Positions 19,015 through 33,819 of a DNA stretch of 64,000 bases are shown in pieces. The notes under the pieces are model-generated. The model searched no databases. It saw only the letters and a program-made list of their open reading frames with translations, and was not told the origin of the DNA. A program made the position numbers and the translations under genes. Source of the stretch: Litorilinea aerophila (lineage in GTDB: Bacteria; Chloroflexota; Anaerolineae; Caldilineales; Caldilineaceae); NCBI RefSeq assembly GCF_006569185.2, contig NZ_VIGC02000019.1, forward strand, positions 56,657 to 120,656. Reading direction: 5' to 3'. Positions within the stretch are counted from its first letter, which is position 1; each line of letters begins with the position of its first letter.

Positions 19015-20727
19015 TCAGGGGAGGGGGATGCGGAGGGTCTGGCCGGCGTAGATGCGGTCGCTGCGCATGCCGTTGGCCGCCATGATGGCCTCCACCGTGG
19101 TGCCGTATTGCTGGGCGATGGAGAAGAGGGTCTCGCCCCGCCGGACCACGTGGATGGTGGTGTTGGGCGGGGTGACGGTGACGCCGGTGGCCGGCACGAT
19201 GATCAGGCGCTGGCCGACGCGAATAGTGGTGCTGGTGAGGCCGTTGGCTGCCATGAGAGCCTCCACCGTGGTCCCGTACCGCCGGGCGATGGAGAAGAGG
19301 GTCTCGCCCGGCTGCACCACGTGGACCGTGGTCCCGGGCGGGACGGTGCCGGTGGGTGTGGCCGAGGCCGTGGGGGACGGCGTGGCGGTGGCCGTGTTGG
19401 TGGGCAGGGGCGTGACGGTGGGTGTCCAGGTGGGCGGTGACGCCGGGGCGGTGGTGTTGGTGGGCGAAGGGCCCGGCAGGGGTGTCACCGTGGGTGTGGG
19501 AGGGGCGGTCGGCGTGGGGGTGAGCGCTGCCGGCCCGGTGGGAGTGGCTGTGGGCGCGCCGACAGCCGCCGGGGTCAAGGCCGCCGCTGCCTCGACGCCA
19601 TCCGGGTTGATGGCCAGGGCCATGCGAAAGTGCTCCTGGGCCTCGGCCGGATGGCCGGTCGCCTGGAGCTGGTATCCGAGCTGGAGGTAGGCCTCATACA
19701 ACTGGGTGGAGAGGCCGGGGGAGTGGGGATCGATGAGCTGGAGCTGGCGCAGGAGGCGCACGGCCGTCCGCCAGTCGCCGGCCGCCGCCGCCGCCGATGC
19801 CTGCCGGGCCAGGGCGTCTCCAGTTTTGTACAGGACCAGGGCCGGATCCGCCAACGCTTGCAGGAGTCGCCGGGCTTCCTGGCCGTCCGGCCGCACAGAG
19901 AGGGCGCTTTCCAGGGCCAGACGGGCCTGCTCCCGGGAGCGATTCCAGAGGAGCCAGTAGCTTTGGTTGACGTAGGCCCGGTAGAGATCTTCCTGGACCA
20001 GGGCACTGTCCGGTTGAAGTACCTGGGCCTGTTTGAGCAGGGCGATGGCATCGTCCCAGCGGTTGGCCGCCCATACCTGACGCAGGGTGTCCCAGAGGGT
20101 GCTGACATCCGTTGTGCCCAGGGCCGCCGCCAGCTGGGGTTCACGGCCGCCGTGGGGGCTGCTCCAGACGGTCACATCCATGGTCAGCAGGGCCTGGCTG
20201 TCGGTGCCCTGGGTGATCGCCACATTGGAGATCACCACCCCGTCGCTGTTGCTCTCTTGGATGCGTCCCAGAAAGTCCAGCAGGTTCGAAAAGCTCCCCC
20301 GTACCTGCAGGCCAAAGACCCGTTCGGCGAAGAGTTCCTGAATGGCCGGGGTGGAGGCTGGTCGGGCCTCCACGGTGACAATGGTGACGCCGGCGCTGCG
20401 GGCGTAGGTGTAGAGCCGGTCCATGAGCTGGATGGCCTGGCTCTCAGAGAGGAGGCGGCCGGCCATCTCTTCTACCCGGGCCTGGACCGCGGCCAGCTTC
20501 TCTGCCAGCTCGACCGGCTGGCGAGCCCGCTCCTCCTTCAGGTGGGCCAGGGTCTCCTCCTGCTCTGTGAGCTGGGCGATCAGGCTCTGTCGTGTCTGAA
20601 CCGCGGGCATCAGAACCAGGAGCAGAAAGACCAGGATGGCCAACAGCAGGAGCCCGGCGACAGCCAGGCCGGCCAGGGCCCAGGGGTTTTGTGCACTCCC
20701 GAGACGTTCTCGCCACTCCTCGATCAT
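19015..20727 (-). CDS. PilO-like / TPR / double-LysM envelope protein
   Basis: 570 residues. N-terminal membrane helix (about 20-45), coiled coil (45-95) and a PilO-like alpha/beta domain (about 95-195), then TPR-like helices (about 205-395), a Pro/Thr-rich wall-spanning linker (about 395-465) and two LysM peptidoglycan-binding repeats (about 468-512 and 525-570; VQPGETLFSIARRYGTTVEA and RRGETLFSIAQQYGTTVEA). PilO is an alignment-complex protein of type IV pili. A direct PilO-LysM fusion is unusual and would tie a membrane complex to the cell wall. Overlaps the PilN-like gene by four bases; transcribed towards flaB. Confidence 0.85.
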   Translation of the reverse strand: MIEEWRERLGSAQNPWALAGLAVAGLLLLAILVFLLLVLMPAVQTRQSLIAQLTEQEETLAHLKEERARQPVELAEKLAAVQARVEEMAGRLLSESQAIQLMDRLYTYARSAGVTIVTVEARPASTPAIQELFAERVFGLQVRGSFSNLLDFLGRIQESNSDGVVISNVAITQGTDSQALLTMDVTVWSSPHGGREPQLAAALGTTDVSTLWDTLRQVWAANRWDDAIALLKQAQVLQPDSALVQEDLYRAYVNQSYWLLWNRSREQARLALESALSVRPDGQEARRLLQALADPALVLYKTGDALARQASAAAAAGDWRTAVRLLRQLQLIDPHSPGLSTQLYEAYLQLGYQLQATGHPAEAQEHFRMALAINPDGVEAAAALTPAAVGAPTATPTGPAALTPTPTAPPTPTVTPLPGPSPTNTTAPASPPTWTPTVTPLPTNTATATPSPTASATPTGTVPPGTTVHVVQPGETLFSIARRYGTTVEALMAANGLTSTTIRVGQRLIIVPATGVTVTPPNTTIHVVRRGETLFSIAQQYGTTVEAIMAANGMRSDRIYAGQTLRIPLP

Positions 20728-21350
20728 GGCAGCCTGGCCTTGACTTCCAGCAGGAGCTCGAATTCCACCCCCTGGAGAGGTGGTTGGGGAGTGGCAGCCG
20801 CTCCTGGCGTGGACGGGGAGGCGCTGTCGCCCTGGGGGGCCTCCTGCGCCTGGGCAATGCGCTGGCGGGCCACGTTGGCAAAAAGCCCCGACGCTTCCAA
20901 CATAGTGGCATATTCGGAGACCAGCGCGGGGTCCGTGGCCTTGCCTGTGAGCAGGATGGTTCGGCCGTCCTGCTTGAGGGAGGTGAAGGAGATCTGCCGG
21001 CGGTCGTAGTTGGCGAGCACCGGCACCAGGGAAGGCCAGGGTAGATCCACCGTGCTGCTCAGGGCAGAGAGGCGGTCGATCAGCCCCTGGGTTTGGGTCA
21101 ACTGTTGGGACAGGGTCAGGGTTTGAGCAGCGGGTGTGCTGGCCAGCAGGATCTCCTGCTCCACCCCCACCAGGGCATTTTCCAGCTGCACGACATGGCT
21201 ACGGGTGCGGGACCAGGCCAGGATCAGGGCCAGCAGCAGAAACAGCAGGCTACAGGCCAACAGCCAGGCGATCAGGGCCCTGCGCCGTGCCGTGCCCTGG
21301 CTGGTTGGAAGCTGTTCTCCCGTCTGTCCGTATTGCTGCTCTGATAGCAT
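20724..21350 (-). CDS. PilN-like bitopic membrane protein
   Basis: 208 residues. Short cytoplasmic N terminus, one membrane helix (IAWLLACSLLFLLLALILAW, about 28-47), coiled coil, and an extracytoplasmic ferredoxin-like domain with the PilN pattern (LPWPSLVPVLANYDRRQISF, DGRTILLTGKATDPALVSEY, EASGLFANV). A Pro/Ala/Ser stretch interrupts the last strands. PilN pairs with PilO in pilus alignment complexes, and here the PilO-like gene follows with a four-base overlap. No pilM is adjacent. Promoter at 21451-21479. Confidence 0.82.
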   Translation of the reverse strand: MLSEQQYGQTGEQLPTSQGTARRRALIAWLLACSLLFLLLALILAWSRTRSHVVQLENALVGVEQEILLASTPAAQTLTLSQQLTQTQGLIDRLSALSSTVDLPWPSLVPVLANYDRRQISFTSLKQDGRTILLTGKATDPALVSEYATMLEASGLFANVARQRIAQAQEAPQGDSASPSTPGAAATPQPPLQGVEFELLLEVKARLP

Positions 21351-21450
21351 GGCTCAGCGGCCTCTGGCGCTCCGTTCGCCCATGTGGGCGCAGGTGAACC
21401 TTGCTGTGGGGATTGTGACGATGACGCCAAAATGGGATGTGCCCGGCTGC

Positions 21451-21479
21451 ATGGTACCATGAGGCCCATCCCCTGACAA
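21451..21479 (-). promoter_or_regulatory. promoter for the PilN/PilO-LysM pair
   Basis: On the minus strand TTGTCA (21479-21474), a 17-base spacer and TACCAT (21456-21451) with TGG directly before the -10 (extended -10). The start would be near 21444, about 95 bases before the ATG. Confidence 0.6.
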
Positions 21480-21551
21480 GATCGTATGATTCGGCGCATT
21501 TGGGGATCTCTGTTTGCATGGCCGGGGACCCCTGGCGAGGCGGCCAGGGGC

Positions 21552-21580
21552 TGGACAAATCAGACGGCTGACAGTATACT
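21552..21580 (+). promoter_or_regulatory. promoter for uvrB
   Basis: TGGACA (21552-21557), a 17-base spacer and TATACT (21575-21580). The start would be near 21587, about 40 bases before the uvrB ATG. It diverges from the PilN promoter. I see no LexA-like palindrome. Confidence 0.6.
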
Positions 21581-21627
21581 ATACGCAAGAACTTTTGTTC
21601 GAATTGGGCTCGGATGGGAGAGGGATC

Positions 21628-23658
<2,031 letters not shown>

Positions 23659-23766
23659 GCGGCCGGCCATCCTGATCCAGGGCTACGGCATCCCCGGGAC
23701 ACCGGCGTCAAGAAGCTCAACCGGTTTTTACCCGGTGACACCCGCCGCCTGGAGCGTGCATTGGCC

Positions 23767-23955
23767 ATGGATGGGCTGACCCTGGCCGGGCTGGTGCGGG
23801 CACACCTGGCGTTGGCTACCCTGGTGCAGGAACATGGGCGGATCATCGCTGTGTGCCACGGCTTTGCCTACCCTGAAGCGCTGGAGGCCGCGGTGATGCA
23901 ATATGTGGCCCACAAGTTGACGGCCCTTGACATACCCCTGGACGACGGCCTGTAG
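23767..23955 (+). pseudogene. orphan C-terminal gene fragment between uvrB and gyrA
   Basis: A coding-like frame continues directly after the uvrB stop codon in the same frame (from about 23662) but has no ATG until 23767 (TTG at 23761) and ends at 23955. It encodes KKLNRFLPGDTRRLERALAM, then GLTLAGLVRAHLALATLVQE and AAVMQYVAHKLTALDIPLDD. It has no ribosome site and no recognised family. It may be a 3' remnant of a lost gene, a short real gene, or a chance frame. Confidence 0.35.
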
Positions 23956-24008
23956 GCCATTGGTAACCCGTCCGGGACGGCAACGAAGTAAGCAGACAGA
24001 GCGAAACC

Positions 24009-27098
<3,090 letters not shown>

Positions 27099-27149
27099 GT
27101 GACCTGAGTATCGGGCGGCCTGGGGTCAATAAACTAATGGTTTCTGGCG

Positions 27150-27182
27150 TGGTGCGTGCACCCGTTCACGGGCCACGCACCA
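27150..27182. terminator. hairpin between convergent gyrA and AIM24 genes
   Basis: Perfect nine-base inverted repeat TGGTGCGTG/CACGCACCA (27150-27158, 27174-27182) with a 15-base loop. It lies between two converging genes but has no good U tract on either side, so its terminator role is tentative. AAATTCGCAGACATATTTACGCC just beyond (about 27187) resembles one end of the R1 repeat. Confidence 0.45.
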
Positions 27183-27262
27183 CCGAAATTCGCAGACATA
27201 TTTACGCCGCTTTTTTACGCCGCTTTGCACGCACGGCAGGTATCGACTTCAAGTGGGCTCAG

Positions 27263-28006
27263 TTATTCCCCGCCGAAGAGCTGACCCAGGCTGATATTGG
27301 TGCCGCCACTTTCGCCCCGCCCGCCCACCTGGGGCATGAACTGGGCGATGCGGTTGGCCAGCTTGCTCATGGGCATGGTCTGTAGCCAGACTTTCCCCGG
27401 CCCGCGCAGGGTGGCCAGGAAGAGGCCCTCGCCGCCCAGCAGGATGTTCTTAAAGCCCCGCACCATCTGCACGTCGAAGTCCACCGTGGGTTCCATCATG
27501 GCCACATGGCCGGTGTCCACCCGCAGCAGCTCCCCCGGCGCCAGGGTTTTTTCCAGGATCTCGCCGTCGAAATTGACGAAGGCCAGCCCTGGGCCCGTCA
27601 ACTTCTGCAGGATGAACCCTTCGCCGCCGAAGAGGCCCGCGCCCAGCCGCTTGCGGAAGTGCATGTCCAGGTCCACGCTCTTCTCGGCGCACATGAATGA
27701 GTCCTTTTGGACAATCATCTGCTGGCCGTCAGCCAGGGAGAGGGCCAGGATTTTGCCGGGAAATTCGGCGGCAAAGGCGATCTCCCCCTCGCCCTGGTTC
27801 ACGTAGTAGTCCACGATGAAGAGGGACTCGCCGGTGAGGGCGCGCTTGAACATCTTGCCCAGGCCGCCGCCCGTGTTCGTCTCCATCTCCACCGTTTGGG
27901 ACATCCAGCTCATGCCGCCGGAGGAAGAGTAGATGCGGTCGCCCGGAGCCAGTTTGATGACGGCCACTGGCAGAGTTGTCCCGATGATTTCGTACTGAAG
28001 GGCCAT
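27263..28006 (-). CDS. AIM24 / TIGR00266 family protein
   Basis: 247 residues. Beta-rich protein of the AIM24 family; function in bacteria is poorly known. Characteristic parts are [20 protein letters not shown] at the start, [60 protein letters not shown] and the C-terminal [15 protein letters not shown]. No signal peptide. A Gly-rich tail ends the protein. AAAGGAGAAAT precedes the ATG. It converges on gyrA. Confidence 0.92.
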   Translation of the reverse strand: MALQYEIIGTTLPVAVIKLAPGDRIYSSSGGMSWMSQTVEMETNTGGGLGKMFKRALTGESLFIVDYYVNQGEGEIAFAAEFPGKILALSLADGQQMIVQKDSFMCAEKSVDLDMHFRKRLGAGLFGGEGFILQKLTGPGLAFVNFDGEILEKTLAPGELLRVDTGHVAMMEPTVDFDVQMVRGFKNILLGGEGLFLATLRGPGKVWLQTMPMSKLANRIAQFMPQVGGRGESGGTNISLGQLFGGE

Positions 28007-28268
28007 GGCTGAAGATTTCTCCTTTCTCTGCTGTGCGGTTTAGGGTTCCGCTTTCATTACGCAACAGAGGTCCATAAGTTTCTGGCTCAGGTCGCCGCGG
28101 CGAAGGAGTCGCCGACATTTCTCCCTGCCGGACAGCTTGTCGTGCCCCCGGCCCTATGGCACACTATGATCGGCCCATGGATTCGGTCCATGCGAGTCTG
28201 TTTCGGTGCCGGCGCTGTCTTGGACGGCGTCGGTTCTGCCTGGGCGTCTGGGCCCGCCGCTGCCTGCC

Positions 28269-28991
28269 ATGTATCCCGAAAGCCGTCCCAAAATTTTGCT
28301 GGTCGACGATGAAGTATCCATCATTTCCACCCTGCAGACCTTCCTGGAGCTGTCGGGCTTCGACGTGGTGACGGCCCGCAACGGTTTCGAAGCCCTGGAG
28401 CGGGTGACCCAGGAGCGCCCCGACCTGATCGTCCTGGATGTGCTGATGCCACAACTGGACGGCCGGGAAGCTTTGCGTCAGCTCCGCCGGCGCGGGGATT
28501 GGACGCCGGTGATCTTGCTCACCCAGGTCACAGGGACGGCGCAGCGCATCATGGCCATCGAAGAAGGGGCCGATGACTACCTCAACAAGCCCTTCGATCC
28601 CCAGGAGCTGGTGGTGCGCATCCGGGCCATCCTGCGGCGCACCCAGGCCGGGCAGCAACCTCTCCATGCCGCCCGGCGCCTGCGCAGCGACCACGTGTCG
28701 CTGGATCGAAGCGCCCGCCGGGTCTATGTCCGCGGCCGTGAAGTCCCCCTGACCCCCAAGGCCATTGCCATCCTGGAATACTTCATGCTCCACCCCGACG
28801 AGCTGGTCACCCGGGAGCGGCTGCTGGATGCAGTGTGGGGGTGGGAAAGTGCCGTGGGCGAACGAGTGGTGGATACCCGCATCGCCGAGCTGCGCCGGGC
28901 CCTGGATGATGACCCATCGCGCCCTCGCTTCATCGAGACGGTGCCGGGCGCGGGCTATCGATTTATTGCCCCTGTGGTGCCAGAGCCATGA
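28269..28991 (+). CDS. OmpR-family response regulator
   Basis: 240 residues from the ATG at 28269 (the frame is open from 28206). Receiver domain with DDE acidic pair, phospho-acceptor D57 in LIVLDVLMPQLDG and Lys in DYLNKPFDP; then a winged-helix DNA-binding domain (about 145-235; VPLTPKAIAILEYFMLHPDE, TRIAELRRALDDD, RFIETVPGAGYRF). Stop and kinase start overlap in ATGA at 28988-28991, so it forms a two-component pair. Target genes are not evident. Confidence 0.95.
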   Translation: MYPESRPKILLVDDEVSIISTLQTFLELSGFDVVTARNGFEALERVTQERPDLIVLDVLMPQLDGREALRQLRRRGDWTPVILLTQVTGTAQRIMAIEEGADDYLNKPFDPQELVVRIRAILRRTQAGQQPLHAARRLRSDHVSLDRSARRVYVRGREVPLTPKAIAILEYFMLHPDELVTRERLLDAVWGWESAVGERVVDTRIAELRRALDDDPSRPRFIETVPGAGYRFIAPVVPEP

Positions 28992-29896
28992 TCCACCTTT
29001 TCCTCCGGCGCTACTGGTTGCCCCTGCTGTTGGGCGTCCTGGGCCTGCTGGTGCTGGGACGGGTGGTTCTGGTCAACGCCTGGGTTCTCGTCCCCGAAGA
29101 TGTGGACGTGGTGGTGATGGTCGCCCTGCTGAGCGCCGCTTTGACCGCGGCCATCTATCGGATCGTCCAGATCTCCATGGGGCACCTGCGTCAGCGCAGC
29201 ATCCAGCAGGCCCGCCAGGAGACCCTGGCCGAGCATCGCCGTTTCCTCAGCCGTCTGGACCACGAGCTCAAGAATCCCCTGACCGCGCTGCGGGCCGGCC
29301 TGCGGACGCTGGCGCTTACTTCCCTGGATACACGCCAGCGCCAGATCGTGGAGACGCTGGAAGCTGAGACCCTGCGCCTGAGCCGCTTGGTACAGGACTT
29401 GCGCAAGCTGGCGGAGTTGGAGACCCATCCCCTCAACCTGCAGTCGGTTTCAATCCCCGGGTTTGTGGAAAATATCCTTCAGATGGAGCAGGAGCGATTC
29501 GAGTCCGGCCAGCGCCACTTCCAATATCGCGTGGAAACGGCCCACGACACCTGGATCTTCGACGAGGATCTGCTGACCCTGGCCGTCAACAATCTGCTCG
29601 ACAATGCCTGGAAGTATACCCGACCTGGTGACACGGTGGAGCTTGCCGTGGTGGCCCAGCAGGAGTTGATGGTCCGCATCTCGGATACCGGTGTCGGCAT
29701 TCCGCCCGAAGCTCTGCCCCACATCTGGGAGGAGCTCTACCGCGCGCCCCAGATGGAAAAAATCGCGGGCAGTGGCATCGGCCTGGCCCTGGTCAAAGCC
29801 ATCGTAGAGCGTCACGGAGGGCGGGCTGAAATCGACAGCGAACCGGGACGCGGCACCACCATTACCCTCTTTCTACCCCCAGTCTCCTCCCCCTGA
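28988..29896 (+). CDS. membrane sensor histidine kinase
   Basis: 302 residues. Two N-terminal membrane helices (about 9-29 and 38-60) with almost no external loop, so an intramembrane or membrane-associated stimulus is likely. H92 lies in the H box DHELKNPLTALRAG, the N box is NNLLDNAWKYTRPGD, G1 is ISDTGVGIPPEA, and G2 is GSGIGLALVKAIVERHGG. No PAS, GAF or HAMP domain. Partner of the upstream OmpR regulator by a four-base overlap. Confidence 0.95.
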   Translation: MIHLFLRRYWLPLLLGVLGLLVLGRVVLVNAWVLVPEDVDVVVMVALLSAALTAAIYRIVQISMGHLRQRSIQQARQETLAEHRRFLSRLDHELKNPLTALRAGLRTLALTSLDTRQRQIVETLEAETLRLSRLVQDLRKLAELETHPLNLQSVSIPGFVENILQMEQERFESGQRHFQYRVETAHDTWIFDEDLLTLAVNNLLDNAWKYTRPGDTVELAVVAQQELMVRISDTGVGIPPEALPHIWEELYRAPQMEKIAGSGIGLALVKAIVERHGGRAEIDSEPGRGTTITLFLPPVSSP

Positions 29897-29939
29897 ACCC
29901 GCCCCGGGGCGGTTGCCGCCCAGGGGGGACCTCCCTGTT

Positions 29940-30023
29940 TTCAGCTTTGTCACACCCTGTTTCAAAAGCTGAACAGCCATGATATACGCCTGACACAGCC
30001 GGGTGGTAATCTGTCAATACCAC
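29940..30023 (+). promoter_or_regulatory. hairpin and possible operator upstream of the 180-aa gene
   Basis: An inverted repeat TTCAGCTTT/AAAGCTGAA (29940-29948, 29965-29973) lies 44 bases past the kinase stop. A possible promoter overlaps it: TTCAAA, 16 bases, TATACG with an extended TGA. A smaller inverted repeat GTGGTA-N9-TACCAC (30003-30023) lies near the expected start and could be an operator. All assignments here are tentative. Confidence 0.35.
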
Positions 30024-30107
30024 TTGCAGAATCCCACGTGACCCGACACGGTGCGGGGGCAGTGCAACCAGGCGTGTTCTACCGGTTCAAGATAGGGGGA
30101 AAGAAGG

Positions 30108-30650
30108 ATGAAACAGAAACTCAAGGTCCTGTTTGCTGTGCTGGTGATTGTGGGGGCGGCCTACTGGGCCTTCACGGCCGTCTGGCCGACCAAATATACC
30201 GGGTCCAAGATCATGTTCCCGGTTGGCAGCGGCACGGTGCTGGTCACCAACCTGGGCACCGAGCCCATTCCCATCGAGATGCGCTCGGAGGGTCGGACCG
30301 GCACCTTCCGGATCGAGAGCAGCGATCTGGGGTTGGCCGAATCGGCCAAGCGTCAGGGTAGTGGCCGGGATGCCTACTACACCTTGAGTTTTGATCTGCC
30401 CCCAGGCCAGGCACGCATCAACGTCACCCGTGGCTCCAACGTCTATCTCATTTCCCGGGCCGAAACACCCATCGAGGCTGTGGTCTCACCGCTGGCGCCC
30501 GGCACCCGCCGCGCCATCCTCATTGTCTGTGGACTGGCCATCGCCTGGGCGCTCTACTTCATCTCCAGCGTGACCCGACATCGCTGGCTGGGCAACCTGC
30601 GGCGCAAATTGCCTCTGGGCCGCCTGCAACCCAAAAAGACGGCGGCCTGA
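30108..30650 (+). CDS. hypothetical bitopic membrane protein, 180 aa
   Basis: N-terminal membrane helix (about 6-24, VLFAVLVIVGAAYWAF), an extracytoplasmic beta-rich domain of about 110 residues (VLVTNLGTEPIPIEMRSEGR, YYTLSFDLPPGQARINV), a second membrane helix (about 135-155, AILIVCGLAIAWALYFISS) and a basic cytoplasmic tail. No family recognised. It lies downstream of the two-component system but with its own terminator, so it may be a target or simply a neighbour. Confidence 0.75.
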   Translation: MKQKLKVLFAVLVIVGAAYWAFTAVWPTKYTGSKIMFPVGSGTVLVTNLGTEPIPIEMRSEGRTGTFRIESSDLGLAESAKRQGSGRDAYYTLSFDLPPGQARINVTRGSNVYLISRAETPIEAVVSPLAPGTRRAILIVCGLAIAWALYFISSVTRHRWLGNLRRKLPLGRLQPKKTAA

Positions 30651-30670
30651 TTTCCCTTTCCGCTCCAACA

Positions 30671-30716
30671 GACATGGGTGGGCTGAACACGCCATCAGCC
30701 CACCTGTGTCTATTTC
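30671..30716 (+). terminator. terminator after the 180-aa membrane gene
   Basis: GGTGGGCTG (30677-30685) pairs with CAGCCCACC (30696-30704), extended by GACA/TGTC, followed by TATTTCT. It starts 21 bases past the stop codon. Confidence 0.65.
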
Positions 30717-30809
30717 TGGCACCGGCATGGCTGATTTCCGGGTATGTCTTGGCAATGTGACATCGAGCATGGACGGCTGTTCCCGGCCCATGTTTTCCAA
30801 AATCAGAAC

Positions 30810-30911
30810 TTCACGATGGTGGCCCATTTGCGGAGGCGGCATCCTCAGATGCGGTTCCGTTCCGCCTGGCCCGGCATCTGAGGATGCCGCCTCCGCGTCG
30901 AAATCGTGAAC
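30810..30911. repeat. R2 interspersed element, second copy
   Basis: Reverse-complement relative of 6377-6478: it starts TTCACGATGGTGGCCCATTTGC-like, holds GGAGGCGGCATCCTCAGATGC and GGCATCTGAGGATGCCGCC, and ends GTCGAAATCGTGAAC. Its two GGCATC modules are inverted relative to each other and can form a long hairpin. Confidence 0.8.
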
Positions 30912-31005
30912 TACTGAAAATGGCAGACATCCGTTATACTGGCGGACAGATGGATGCAACATGGGTGTCTCAGGTGGGTAGGCCCTTCTGCCGGAGGATA
31001 CCAAA

Positions 31006-31554
31006 ATGAGCGCCGACCCGGATCGCATTCTCAGCCGCATTGTGGTCACCGCCCTCACCATCTTTGTCGTCGCCCTTCTTTTGCTCATCGCGGTTTTGCT
31101 GCGGGAATTCTGGCTGCAGCAGCGGGTGGCCGAGCTCAGCGGGAGCGTCCAGGTCAACCTGGAGGACCTGGAGAAGACCACCGACGCGATCCAGAGCGAG
31201 TTATCCGACGTGCGCGCCGCGCCCGATCCAGCCCAGGAAGGCGAAGCCTGGAGTGATGTGGCCCGACTCCTGGATGACGTGGATCAGCAACTGGAAACCA
31301 TTGAGGAAAATCTGGCGGAGGTGGTCACAGTGCTGGAACCCGAGGCCGACCTCGCCGCCGCGGACCAGCCATCCCCCCAGGAGCCGGCTGTCACCCAGGA
31401 TCGGGCAGATCAAGTTTTCACCATCTTCACCCTGCTCTTGGGGGTTGCCTCCATTGCCATCGCCATTCTGCTGGGCATGGCCCTCTCGGTGGAACAGGGG
31501 GTAACCGGCGAGGGCCGCGGTCTCAAGACCTTCCAGAGCCATCGCCCGGAATAA
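31006..31554 (+). CDS. hypothetical two-helix membrane protein with coiled coil, 182 aa
   Basis: N-terminal membrane helix (about 12-34, VVTALTIFVVALLLLIAVLL), a long acidic coiled-coil segment (about 38-112; VQVNLEDLEKTTDAIQSELS), and a C-terminal membrane helix (about 140-162, IFTLLLGVASIAIAILLGMA). No family recognised. A TATACT box lies at 30935-30940, just past the R2 repeat. AAAATGAG gives a weak ribosome site, so the start is fair but not certain. Confidence 0.7.
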   Translation: MSADPDRILSRIVVTALTIFVVALLLLIAVLLREFWLQQRVAELSGSVQVNLEDLEKTTDAIQSELSDVRAAPDPAQEGEAWSDVARLLDDVDQQLETIEENLAEVVTVLEPEADLAAADQPSPQEPAVTQDRADQVFTIFTLLLGVASIAIAILLGMALSVEQGVTGEGRGLKTFQSHRPE

Positions 31555-31586
31555 CAGCCCTCCCGGTCCCTGCTCTTTCCCCATTT

Positions 31587-31616
31587 TTGACAACAGCTAT
31601 ACGAATATGCTAACCT
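31587..31616 (+). promoter_or_regulatory. promoter of the methyl-cycle operon
   Basis: TTGACA (31587-31592), an 18-base spacer and TAACCT (31611-31616) preceded by TGC, giving an extended -10. The start would fall near 31622, at the first base pairs of a stable hairpin. Confidence 0.6.
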
Positions 31617-31619
31617 TTT

Positions 31620-31959
31620 CACGATTGGGACGAAAGCCCAATTCGTGAGGGAGCAGGTGACCCGGTCGGCCGGGACAGATGTCCAGGGCCGGCCTGCGGG
31701 AACTCTCCCATCGGCAACCCACTGGAGTCCCGGTATCCGGTTGCCAGGTGTGCAATTCCATCGACCACGGCGGCCCGCCTGCTCTCCCGTCAGGGAGCGG
31801 GGCATGGGAACCGCAGCGATGGATTGTGATACACATGGCAATTGACTTTCAAGATGGGTGCCGACGTGATCCGTGCTGGATGGGCAGCCCCGGTGCGTGA
31901 TCCGGCTGCATGCAATCGAGCGACGTTGCACCCTCTTGGTCTCGACCGGAGGGTTTTTT
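31620..31959 (+). ncRNA. long structured leader upstream of mtnA, candidate riboswitch or attenuator
   Basis: About 340 bases from the predicted start to an intrinsic terminator, with no ORF. Visible helices: TCACGATTGGG/CCCAATTCGTGA (31620-31650), GGGAGCAGG with CCTGCTCTCCC (about 31650 and 31779) closing a multi-helix domain, GGCAACC/GGTTGCC (31713-31745), and near the end GGGTGC-CG-ACGT pairing with ACGT-T-GCACCC (31856-31867, 31923-31933). This last helix would use up the 5' arm of the terminator, so two exclusive states exist. GGCAACC and GGTGTGCAATTCC recall the SAM-I core, but the 5' half does not match. The ligand is unproven. Confidence 0.55.
31930..31959 (+). terminator. intrinsic terminator in the mtnA leader
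   Basis: ACCCTC (31930-31935) pairs with GAGGGT (31949-31954), with inner GGTC/GACC, followed by TTTTTT. It lies 81 bases before the mtnA ATG and after the presumed promoter, as in riboswitch expression platforms. Confidence 0.8.
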
Positions 31960-32040
31960 CATTGGGCGAAGGGGTGGGGGCCAAACATTCCCCTTTTTGA
32001 ATGTTGAAAGTCCCTTTTTGAAAGGTCCAGAAAGGAAGCC

Positions 32041-33108
<1,068 letters not shown>

Positions 33109-33123
33109 ATAACTCGAGCGACC

Positions 33124-33716
<593 letters not shown>

Positions 33717-33717
<1 letters not shown>

Positions 33718-33800
33718 TAAATCCCGGCAGCAATTCGCCGATGGCCTTCGCCCGAGGTCGGGGCACCGAATGTCTGCCGTGGCATTTGCGCCAAACTGTG
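33717..33800 (+). repeat. R1 interspersed element, copy C
   Basis: Starts GTAAATCCCGGCAGCAATTC directly at the TAG stop codon of the LOG-like gene and ends GGCATTTGCGCCAAACTGTG. It is the most diverged of the four copies in its middle. It occupies nearly the whole gap to the pfkB-family gene. Confidence 0.75.
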
Positions 33801-33819
33801 GTTGAAAGGAATGACCTGG

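Noticed and set aside
31700..31790. Canonical SAM-I riboswitch
   Set aside because: Only the 3' core resembles it, with a two-base insertion; the GAGGGA-GGCCC kink-turn half is not found at the expected place, so I report only a structured leader.
31800..31825. T-box motif (GGGAACCGCAGCG)
   Set aside because: It does not match the T-box core, and no specifier stem or aminoacyl gene follows.
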